Below, piece after piece: positions 16,158 to 23,372 of a stretch of DNA of 64,000 nt. The DNA lies in contig NZ_JADLQX010000021.1 in assembly GCF_015477605.1 (NCBI RefSeq), positions 1 through 64,000 on the forward strand, read 5' to 3'. This DNA comes from Nocardia amamiensis. GTDB taxonomy: Bacteria; Actinomycetota; Actinomycetes; Mycobacteriales; Mycobacteriaceae. Numbering within the stretch: position 1 is the stretch's first letter; the number at the start of each line of letters is the position of its first letter. The translations under genes and the position numbers were made by a program. The notes under the pieces were generated by a model that did no database searches, was not told the DNA's origin, and was given only the letters and a program-made list of their open reading frames with translations.

Positions 16158-16203
16158 GACGAGTATGGTCGAACCGTCGCAGTGTCGCGAAGGGATGGCC
16201 GCC

Positions 16204-17673
16204 ATGAGTCTGCTTGTGCCCCAATCGATCAACGAGGTCTCCGGTACGGTCCGCCAAGCGCGGGCCACGTGGGCCTGGCATGCGCAGCGGGCGGCTGCGC
16301 GGCTCGCCGAACGCTATCCGGCGCCGGTCCGGCCGCTGGCCGATCCTCCGCCGGGCAGCGGATTGAAACCGGTGCCGGGCGACTTCGGCTTGCCTGGAAT
16401 CGGCTACACGTTGCAGGCGTTGGCCGACCCGATCCACTTCGCGCGGACGCGATCGGAGAAATTGGGGCCGATCCAGTGGTTCGGCCTGCTCGGACGCCGC
16501 ATGGTCGGGATCGCCAGCCCGGAGGGGCTGGAGGCGGTGATGCTGGACCGCAACAAAGCGCTGTCGGCCCAGCGCGGCTGGGAATTCCTGATCGGCCCGT
16601 TCTTTCGCGGCGGACTGCTGCTGCGCGATTTCGACGAGCACCTGTTCCATCGGCGCATCATGCAGCAGGCCTTCACCCGGCCGCGATTGATCGGCTATCT
16701 CGACCTGACCACGCCGCGGATCACCCGCGGCCTCGCGGACTGGCGGCCGGGCCCGGATTTCCGCGTCTATCGCGCGATCAAGAAGCTGCTGCTCCAGCAG
16801 GCCACCGAGGTCTTCGCGGGCGCCGAGCTCGGCGCGGAGGCCGCCCGGCTGGAGCGTGCCTTCGAGGACGCGGTGCGCGGCGGGGCGGCGCTGATCCGGA
16901 CCGGCGTCCCCGGTGGGGTGTGGGCCCGCGGCTTGCGCGGACGGCAGGTGCTCGAACAGCACTTCCGCCGCGCGTTGCCCGCCAAACGGGCGGGCGAGGG
17001 CAACGACCTGTTCTCCGTGCTGTGCCGGGCCGGCACCGAGGACGGTGAGACCTTCACCGACGCCGAGGTGGTCGAGCACATGATCTTCGTGATGATGGCC
17101 GCCCACGACACCAGCACCATCGCCGCGTCCATGCTGGTCTACGAACTCGGCAGACATCCGGAATGGCAGCAGCGGCTGCGCGCCGAATCCGTCGCGCTGG
17201 GCAAGCCCGCGCTCGGCTACGACGATTTGGACCGGTTGCCCTCGCTCGATCTCGCGTTCAAGGAGGCGTTGCGGATCTATTCGCCGGTGGCCCAGCAGAT
17301 CCGCGAGACGGTGACCGACACCGACATCCTCGGCTACTACCTCCCGAAAGGGACGCTCGTCCTGTGCGGCACCTACGCCATCATGCGCACCGAGGACTAC
17401 TGGCACGATGCCGACGAGTTCGACCCGGAGCGTTTCGCCGACCACCGCCGCGAAGACAAATCCCATCGCTTCGCATGGGCGCCGTTCGGCGGTGGCGCGC
17501 ACAAGTGCATCGGCCTCTACTTCGGCGGGATGACCGTGAAAGCGGTTGTGCATCAAATGCTGTTGCAATACCGCTGGACTGTCCCGGACGGTTACCGGGT
17601 GCCGCTGGTCGCTGGGACCGGCCCGGTGCCTGCCGACGGTCTGCCGATCCGGCTGGAGCGGATCGGCCGATGA
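16204..17673 (+). CDS. Cytochrome P450
   Basis: About 489 residues. The I-helix motif MAAHDTST gives the oxygen-activating Asp-Thr. The K-helix ExxR is KEALRIY near residue 353. The heme loop is APFGGGAHKCIG near 430, with Cys as axial ligand. No membrane anchor is present, so it is a soluble bacterial class I P450 needing a ferredoxin and reductase; the ferredoxin is encoded next. ATG 16204 has GAAGGG upstream at good spacing; ATG 16195 and 16165 are in frame and possible. The pattern resembles mycobacterial CYP136/CYP51-like eukaryote-type P450s more than camphor types, but the substrate is unknown. Confidence 0.92.
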   Translation: MSLLVPQSINEVSGTVRQARATWAWHAQRAAARLAERYPAPVRPLADPPPGSGLKPVPGDFGLPGIGYTLQALADPIHFARTRSEKLGPIQWFGLLGRRMVGIASPEGLEAVMLDRNKALSAQRGWEFLIGPFFRGGLLLRDFDEHLFHRRIMQQAFTRPRLIGYLDLTTPRITRGLADWRPGPDFRVYRAIKKLLLQQATEVFAGAELGAEAARLERAFEDAVRGGAALIRTGVPGGVWARGLRGRQVLEQHFRRALPAKRAGEGNDLFSVLCRAGTEDGETFTDAEVVEHMIFVMMAAHDTSTIAASMLVYELGRHPEWQQRLRAESVALGKPALGYDDLDRLPSLDLAFKEALRIYSPVAQQIRETVTDTDILGYYLPKGTLVLCGTYAIMRTEDYWHDADEFDPERFADHRREDKSHRFAWAPFGGGAHKCIGLYFGGMTVKAVVHQMLLQYRWTVPDGYRVPLVAGTGPVPADGLPIRLERIGR

Positions 17674-17855
17674 GGATCATCGCCGACCGCGGCGTCTGTG
17701 CGGGCCATGGCATGTGCGAGGCGCTGGCGTCGGAGTTTTTCCGCGTCGGTGACGACGGGATTGTCGCGCCGGTCTCCGACACTGTTGCCGCGGAGCCCGA
17801 GCTGCTCGAGCTCGTCGTGGACAGCTGCCCCGTGCAAGCGCTACGCCTGGCCTGA
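17670..17855 (+). CDS. 3Fe-4S-type ferredoxin, P450 partner
   Basis: This ferredoxin of 61 residues has the cluster motif CAGHGMC and, near the end, SCPVQALRL. That is the CxxHxxC...CP arrangement in which His replaces the second Cys of the usual motif, as in several mycobacterial P450 redox partners. It probably carries a 3Fe-4S cluster. The ATG overlaps the P450 stop by 4 bp (ATGA), a strong sign that the two proteins work together in electron transfer to the heme. Confidence 0.92.
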   Translation: MRIIADRGVCAGHGMCEALASEFFRVGDDGIVAPVSDTVAAEPELLELVVDSCPVQALRLA

Positions 17856-18000
17856 GGTCACCGAACCCAGAGGGCGCTACCGCTTGCTCGTCGACCGCAT
17901 GCCAAGCGTCTGTCCGCCGCGCTCCGTTTTGCGTCGTCTCCGGCGGGTACCGCGAATCTCGACGAGCTGTCCATCGACTCGAGAGGACCGGTGATACCTC

Positions 18001-18234
18001 ATGGCCACCTGCGCCACCTGCGGCAACGAGTACGACAAGACGTTCACCATCACGCGGGACGGCGAATCCGCCATCTTCGACAGCTTCGAATGCGCGATCA
18101 ACGCGATGGCCCCGACCTGCACGCACTGTTCGTGCCGAATCCTCGGGCACGGCGTCGAGGCGCGCGGTGAGTATTTCTGCTGCGCTCACTGCGCTCACGA
18201 GGCAGGTCACCCAGCGCTGGTCGATCACGTGTGA
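18001..18234 (+). CDS. Cys/His-rich small metal-binding protein (prokaryotic metallothionein-like)
   Basis: A protein of 77 residues with ten cysteines and several His. The pattern is CATC near the N-terminus, then FDSFECAINAMAPTCTHCSC, and FCCAHCAHEAGH at the end. It resembles the actinobacterial family often listed as prokaryotic metallothionein or a LIM-like zinc protein. It probably binds zinc or copper in the cytosol. It stands alone, 145 bp after the ferredoxin gene. Its stop codon lies at the start of a dispersed repeat. Metal and function are inferred from cysteine spacing only. Confidence 0.75.
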   Translation: MATCATCGNEYDKTFTITRDGESAIFDSFECAINAMAPTCTHCSCRILGHGVEARGEYFCCAHCAHEAGHPALVDHV

Positions 18235-18316
18235 GCGAGCGTCAGCGAGCGAACCGAGAACACAGTGCGCCCTCGCGCACGACGGAGCCGAGCGTCAGCG
18301 AGGCGCAGTCGTGAGC
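18232..18316. repeat. Dispersed 70-80 bp GC repeat, copy A
   Basis: Starting at the stop codon of the small Cys-rich gene, the segment has GCGAACCGAGAACACAG, then a CGCGCACGACGGAGCCGAGC stretch, then GTCAGCGAGGCGCAGTCGTG. Two further copies with clear similarity are at 59851-59919 and 59931-59999. All contain an inner dyad around CGCGC. Confidence 0.75.
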
Positions 18317-18349
18317 CCTTGAGCGGCTGAATCGAAGCGCCGGTCCGGT

Positions 18350-19114
18350 TCACTCGCGCGGAACGGGCGCCCGTCGCGGATCGATGCCTGCGGCCGCCGC
18401 CGCGTCGCTGAGCACCACCTCCAGCATGGCCGGGGTGAGTCGCCCGGTGAAGGTGTTCTGCTGGCTGACGTGATAGCAGCCGAACACCTGCAGCGGCGTC
18501 CGTTCCACGTCGGTCGCGGCCAGTTCCACGTGCGCGCCGTGGCCGAATTTCGGTCGCGGACGGGGCACGACCCAACCGGCCCGCGCCAGCACCGGGAACA
18601 GCGCCTGCCACCCGAACGCGCCGAGCACCACTACCGAGCGCAAGGTCGGGGTCAGCAGGCGGACTTCGGTGTCCAGCCAGTGGCTGCACCGGTCTCGTTC
18701 GGCCGGGGTCGGTTTGTTGTCCGGCGGTGCGCAGTGCACCGGCGCGGTGATCCGCACGCCGGTCAACCGCAGGCCGTCATCGATGCTCGTCGAGGTCGGC
18801 TGATTGGCCAAGTCGACGGCGTGCAGCGCGGCGTAGAGCACATCCCCGCTGCGGTCGCCGGTGAACATGCGCCCGGTCCGGTTGCCGCCGTGCGCCGCGG
18901 GCGCGAGTCCCACGATCAGCATGCGCGCGTCATCCGGCCCGAATCCGGGAACAGCTCGCGCCCAGTAGGTTTGGTCGCGAAAGGCGGGACGCTTCTGCTC
19001 GGCCGCGAGTTCGCGCCAGGCGACCAGGCGCGGGCAGGCGAAGCAGTCCGCGACCGCGGCGTCGAGTTCGGCGATGCTGCGGCACACGCGGCCGGAGATC
19101 GAGCTGTTGTTCAT
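18350..19114 (-). CDS. udgB: Type 5 uracil-DNA glycosylase
   Basis: About 254 residues. The N-terminal iron-sulfur cysteines are in DCFACPRL. Motif A is GLAPAAHGGNRTGRMFTGD. A further Cys is in PVHCAPPDNKP, and the C-terminal motif is FGCYHVSQQNTFTGRLT. These are the hallmarks of the family 5 enzyme UdgB (Rv1259 in M. tuberculosis), which removes uracil and some other damaged bases from double-stranded DNA. ATG 19114, with GGAG six bases upstream, was chosen over the frame reaching 19318. It is a single gene, divergent from the GyrI-like pair. Confidence 0.9.
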   Translation of the reverse strand: MNNSSISGRVCRSIAELDAAVADCFACPRLVAWRELAAEQKRPAFRDQTYWARAVPGFGPDDARMLIVGLAPAAHGGNRTGRMFTGDRSGDVLYAALHAVDLANQPTSTSIDDGLRLTGVRITAPVHCAPPDNKPTPAERDRCSHWLDTEVRLLTPTLRSVVVLGAFGWQALFPVLARAGWVVPRPRPKFGHGAHVELAATDVERTPLQVFGCYHVSQQNTFTGRLTPAMLEVVLSDAAAAAGIDPRRAPVPRE

Positions 19115-19333
19115 CAGAACTCCATTCGATGGTGCCGCGGGCATCGGTTGTTCATAGCCGATCCGTCCTACCCTGACCGAAGTCCTCGGACATCTGTCCA
19201 GTTCAGCGGCGTGACGGGGCGGATATCGAGCCGGACATGTGATCGGTACCACGCGGTCCGGGTTGGTAGCATGGCGGTTCCGACCGACCGGATGCGGGTA
19301 GCTCACCGCCGGCTTCATTCGAAAGAGTCTTCC

Positions 19334-19777
19334 ATGCAGTTTGAAATCGTCGAGCGGGACGAGACGTGGGTTGCCGGGTTACCGGTGCGCAGCCCAAAGC
19401 GTGCGCTCGGGGAACTGCGTGACCGCGACCTGGAGGCCGCCTGGGCGGCTGTGCTGCACCAGGAACTCGGCGGACCGCTGGCCAGTGCATACACCGATTA
19501 CAGCGGAGAGCTCGGCACCTACAACACGCAGATCGTCGGCTATCAGTGCGCGTCCTTCGAGGACGTCACCCGCGGGCATCTGGTGGCGCGCCTGCCGCGC
19601 GGCGCCTATGCGCGGTTCTCTTCGGTCGGTAACTTCCCGCAGGTGATGACGGACCTGTGGACGCAGATCGCCTACGCCGAGGAGCACAACCAGATCAAGC
19701 GGACCTATACCGGCGATTTCGAGTGTTATCCGCACGCCTACAAGATCGATCTCTACCTGGCGGTCGAGGCGCGATGA
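19334..19777 (+). CDS. Stand-alone GyrI-like effector-binding protein 1
   Basis: The 147-residue protein consists of one GyrI-like (SOUL/AraC effector) domain: MQFEIVERDETWVAGLPVRS, later VGYQCASFEDV, LPRGAYARFSSVG, and the end FECYPHAYKIDLYLAV. No DNA-binding domain is attached. In such stand-alone forms the domain binds or hydrolyses small amphipathic molecules. The next gene encodes a second, diverged protein of the same type with a 4-bp ATGA overlap, so a heterodimer is likely. The upstream 219 bp carry the promoter region divergent from udgB. The ligand is unknown. Confidence 0.8.
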   Translation: MQFEIVERDETWVAGLPVRSPKRALGELRDRDLEAAWAAVLHQELGGPLASAYTDYSGELGTYNTQIVGYQCASFEDVTRGHLVARLPRGAYARFSSVGNFPQVMTDLWTQIAYAEEHNQIKRTYTGDFECYPHAYKIDLYLAVEAR

Positions 19778-20208
19778 GCTATGCGATCGCGGTTCGCGCC
19801 GAGGCGATCTACGGCGGGTTGGTTGTCCCGCGGGTGCGCCCGAGCTTCAAGGTCAGCAACAGCGACCTGATCGAGTTCCTCAAGGACCGGCTGCGCGACC
19901 GGGCGGGCGCGGATCGCCCGATGTACACGGTGTACGTGCCGGATCCGGCGGGGAACTACAACGCGGTGGTGTGCTTCGAATATCCGTCTCCGGATGCCGT
20001 GCCGGTCGGCGACGTCTTGGTACGCGTGCCGAAAGGTGTCTACGCGCGTTTCGCGCCGAACGGCGACTATCACGATCCGGTGGAGGACGTATGGGCGCAG
20101 GTCGACGACGCGACGGCGTCGGCCGAGATCACCCGTGCCTACCGTGAAGAGATCGAGATCTGGCACGGACCGGAGTCCGTGGAACTGTTCATCTCCATCC
20201 TCGTATAG
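19774..20208 (+). CDS. Stand-alone GyrI-like effector-binding protein 2
   Basis: This 144-residue protein has the same domain as its upstream partner, but shorter at the N-terminus: EAIYGGLVVPRVRPSF, VVCFEYPSPDAVPVGDVLVR, VPKGVYARFAPNGDY and the end ESVELFISILV. The PKGVYARFAPNG segment matches PRGAYARFSSVG of the partner. The shared start/stop overlap argues for co-translation. The next 249 bp up to the acyltransferase-like gene are AT-richer and show no gene or strong terminator. Confidence 0.75.
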   Translation: MSYAIAVRAEAIYGGLVVPRVRPSFKVSNSDLIEFLKDRLRDRAGADRPMYTVYVPDPAGNYNAVVCFEYPSPDAVPVGDVLVRVPKGVYARFAPNGDYHDPVEDVWAQVDDATASAEITRAYREEIEIWHGPESVELFISILV

Positions 20209-20457
20209 CTTGCTGAACGATAGCTACGGTAGAACCGACTGGTCTCCCCGTTATTTCCGATATTGATCGCACCGCTTCTGACCTGCGGAAACACTACGTG
20301 TACCGCAGAGTTTCCGGAAGATTAGCCGGACGGCTGGTCAATTCCTGTCGGATGACGGATACTGCCCTGGGCAACTTCGTCTCGGCTCATGGGCCGTGGG
20401 GTGCTGCATGAGGCTGGACTATCGCGCGTAACAGCGCGGCGATGGAGTAGGAACAAC

Positions 20458-21231
20458 ATGGCTGTGGATCTGATTGCAGTCGTGCCGACGAACTCCCTTG
20501 GGCGGGGAGTTTTCCGGTATTACGACGCGCAATCCGAGTGTGCGTTCTCAGTCGCCGAACCGAGCGTTCAGCCGGAGCTCTGGCACCGGTACCTGGGCGG
20601 TGCGCTGGAGGTTTACCGGCGCTTCGGGGTCGAACACGCGCTCGAATACGAGTCGATCGCCGATGGCCGATCGACGTCGCTGTTCTTCGCTGGGCTCGAC
20701 GCGGGTGGCGAGATGGTCGCCGGCGTGCGGATGCAAGGCCCCTACACCGCGGCGCGGCAGGCGCACGCGCTGGTCGAATGGGCGGGTCATCCCGGAGCGG
20801 GCAAGCTGCAGCGGATGATTGCCGATCGAATACCGGAGGGTGTGGTCGAAGCCAAAGGAGCGTGGGTCGCCCGTGACGCGCCGCGCCGCGCCGAGCTGAG
20901 CGCGGCCATTTCGCGCACGGTGCTGCACGCGGCGCGCCTGCTCGGCGCGCGCTACGGTTTCGCCACGGTGGCGTCGTTCACCGTGGGCCGGCATCAGTCG
21001 TGCGGCGCTGTGCCCGCCGAGGGGATCCCGGCGGTTCCGTATCCGGACGAGCGCTACCAGACCGTGCCGCTGTGGTGGGATACCCGGTCCTACCCGGCAT
21101 TTGCCGAGGAATCGCAGCGGTCCCTGGTCCAGGCCGAGCAGGAGGCGCTCGGCGTACCGGCTGCCCGGCCGGCCGATGGCACGTGTGGGGGTATCCGGGC
21201 AACAGGGGATCGGCGCCGACATGGGCGGTGA
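20458..21231 (+). CDS. GNAT-fold acyltransferase-like protein (FeeM/acyl-homoserine-lactone-synthase-like), tentative
   Basis: About 257 residues. ATG 20458 is preceded by GGAGTAGGAAC. The visible pattern is FRYYDAQSECAF, a central segment SLFFAGLDAGGEMVAGVRMQ followed by GPY, and KGAWVARDAPRRAELSAAIS. This looks like the GNAT-related fold of acyl-amino-acid and autoinducer synthases, in which a strand with GGRxxGP precedes the acyl donor site. That assignment is weak. The gene overlaps the ThiF-nitroreductase gene by 11 bp and the c-di-GMP gene follows at 17 bp, so all three form one operon. Confidence 0.5.
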   Translation: MAVDLIAVVPTNSLGRGVFRYYDAQSECAFSVAEPSVQPELWHRYLGGALEVYRRFGVEHALEYESIADGRSTSLFFAGLDAGGEMVAGVRMQGPYTAARQAHALVEWAGHPGAGKLQRMIADRIPEGVVEAKGAWVARDAPRRAELSAAISRTVLHAARLLGARYGFATVASFTVGRHQSCGAVPAEGIPAVPYPDERYQTVPLWWDTRSYPAFAEESQRSLVQAEQEALGVPAARPADGTCGGIRATGDRRRHGR

Positions 21232-23356
21232 CCGCATCCGGGTGGCGCTGCACCGGCCACTGATCCTGGACGGTACCGATCCGGGCGACGCGCGAACGCT
21301 CGCCACGCTGCGCGACGATCCGCGCATCGAATTCATCGATCTGCGCGAGTCGCTGCGCGCCGAGCTCGGCAAAATGGTTGCCGCCCCGGATATCTCGGAA
21401 GGTCCCGAGGCGGATCGGTGGATCTACTACCCGTGGCGCGCCGCCGTGATCGGACTGCCGGGCCGGCGGACATTCCGGATGATCCGGCTGGATCGCAATC
21501 GGAACAAACTCACCACAGCCGAGCAGGATCGTCTGGCCGAAAGCACGATCGGCATCATCGGGCAAAGCGCCGGACACGCGATCGCGCATCTGCTCGCACT
21601 CGAAGGCATTTGTGGCGGGCTGCGTTTGGCCGATCTGGACGAAATCGAGTTGTCCAATCTCAATCGGGTTCCCGGAACACTGTTCGACATCGGCGTCAAC
21701 AAAGCGGTGGTGACCGCGCGGCGTATTGCCGAACTGGACCCCTATCTGCCGGTGGAGATCTTCGCGGCCGGAGTCGACGAGAATTCGGTGGACGATTTTC
21801 TGGACGGCCTGGATGTCGTCGTCGAGGAATGTGATTCGCTCGATATGAAGCTCGTGATCCGCGAGGCAGCGGCTCGGCACGGCATTCCATTGCTCATGGA
21901 GACCAGCGATCGTGGTTTGCTGGATGTCGAGCGTTTCGATCTCGAATCCCAGCGTCCGGCGTTCCACGGGTTGCTCGGCGACATTCGCGCCGCGGATCTG
22001 CGCGGGCTGACGCCGAGGGAGAAGGCGCCGTTCGTGGTGAAGCTGCTCGGCGCCGCCGGGCTGTCACCGCGGCTGGGCGCGAGCATGGTCGAAGTCGGGG
22101 AGACGGTGACCAGCTGGCCGCAGTTGGGCGCCGACGTCACCCTCGGGGCCGCGAGCGTGGTCGCCGCCGTCCGGCGCATCGGCCTGGGCATGAAGCTGGA
22201 TTCCGGTCGCGTCCGGGTGGACTTGGAACGGCATCTCGACGAGCTGGCCGACCCGCCGCCGACCGGCGAACCGATCTGGGCCGAGGTCGCGCCGGAATCG
22301 GCCGCCGGACCCATCGACAGCGTGCTCGCCTGCGCACAGCGAGCGCCGTCCGGGGGAAACATGCAGCCGTGGACGCTGCGGGCCGGGCCGGGCGATATCC
22401 ACATCGAGCTGGCTCCGGAGTACAGCTCGGCGATGGACGTCGGCTACCGCGGCAGCGCCGTCGCGCTCGGCGCCGCCTTGTACAACGCGCGGGTCGCCGC
22501 GGCCGCGCACGGCATCCTCGGCGCGTACGAATTCAGCGAGGGCGCCGCCGGGTCCGGCGAGCTCGCCGCGCGGCTGCGGCTCGGCGGTGAACGGAATCCG
22601 GAGCTCGCCGCCGACTATCCGGCCGTACTGCGCCGCGCGACCAATCGCCGGGTCGGTACCGGCGCCCCGCTGGCCGACGGGGTGCTGGATTCCCTTGCGG
22701 CGGTCGCCGAATCGGCCGGTGCGCGCCTGCGCGCGGTGGTGGGTCGGTTGGAAATCGAAGAAGCTGCGCGTTTGCTGGGTGATTCCGATCGAATCCGCTA
22801 TCTCACGCCCCGGTTATACGAGGAAATGCTCGCCGAAGTCCGCTGGCCGGACGACGATCCGGACACCGGGATCGATGCTCGCAGCCTCGAACTCACCGAT
22901 GACGAGTGGGCGGCGTTCGAGATCGTGTCGCGCGCCGACGTCATGGCACAGCTGCGATCCTGGTCCGGCGGCGCGGCTCTGGGGAAATACACCGCCGACC
23001 GCGTGCGATCCAGCTCCGCCATTTTGGCGGTGACATTCGACGGCGCCGACCCCGGGTTGAGCGACTATGCCGAGGCGGGCGCGGCGGTGGCGCAGGTTTG
23101 GGTGCAGGCCGAGCGCCTCGGATTGTGTGTGCAACCGATTTCGCCGGTATACCTGTACGCCCGACGCCCGGGCGAACTTGCCGCGATTTCCCCCGAGTTC
23201 GCGGATACACTAGCGTCACTTCAAGGTCGTTTCCTGAACCTGCTGGACGTGCCCGAGCATGAGACCATGGCGTTGGTGCTTCGCCTGAGCTACGCCTCCG
23301 CCGCCACCGTACGCAGTCGGCGGCGTCCGGTGCTCGGCGTCGACGCCGGTAGTTAG
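21221..23356 (+). CDS. ThiF (E1-like) and nitroreductase fusion, Rv1355c-like
   Basis: About 711 residues from ATG 21221, which has AGGGGA upstream; ATG 21176 is possible. Residues about 90-330 are an E1/ThiF adenylation domain: STIGIIGQSAGHAIAHLLAL (nucleotide loop), DLDEIELSNLNRV (the SNLxR arginine), and EECDSLDMK. No catalytic cysteine is seen where E1 enzymes have one. Residues about 365-690 are an FMN nitroreductase domain: ACAQRAPSGGNMQPWTLR, RRATNRRVGTG and LGLCVQPISPVYLY. M. tuberculosis Rv1355c has the same two domains and also neighbours a GGDEF-EAL gene. An adenylation-reduction step on a small molecule or peptide is possible; the substrate is unknown. Confidence 0.85.
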   Translation: MGGDRIRVALHRPLILDGTDPGDARTLATLRDDPRIEFIDLRESLRAELGKMVAAPDISEGPEADRWIYYPWRAAVIGLPGRRTFRMIRLDRNRNKLTTAEQDRLAESTIGIIGQSAGHAIAHLLALEGICGGLRLADLDEIELSNLNRVPGTLFDIGVNKAVVTARRIAELDPYLPVEIFAAGVDENSVDDFLDGLDVVVEECDSLDMKLVIREAAARHGIPLLMETSDRGLLDVERFDLESQRPAFHGLLGDIRAADLRGLTPREKAPFVVKLLGAAGLSPRLGASMVEVGETVTSWPQLGADVTLGAASVVAAVRRIGLGMKLDSGRVRVDLERHLDELADPPPTGEPIWAEVAPESAAGPIDSVLACAQRAPSGGNMQPWTLRAGPGDIHIELAPEYSSAMDVGYRGSAVALGAALYNARVAAAAHGILGAYEFSEGAAGSGELAARLRLGGERNPELAADYPAVLRRATNRRVGTGAPLADGVLDSLAAVAESAGARLRAVVGRLEIEEAARLLGDSDRIRYLTPRLYEEMLAEVRWPDDDPDTGIDARSLELTDDEWAAFEIVSRADVMAQLRSWSGGAALGKYTADRVRSSSAILAVTFDGADPGLSDYAEAGAAVAQVWVQAERLGLCVQPISPVYLYARRPGELAAISPEFADTLASLQGRFLNLLDVPEHETMALVLRLSYASAATVRSRRRPVLGVDAGS

Positions 23357-23372
23357 CGCGATCGGAGACAAT

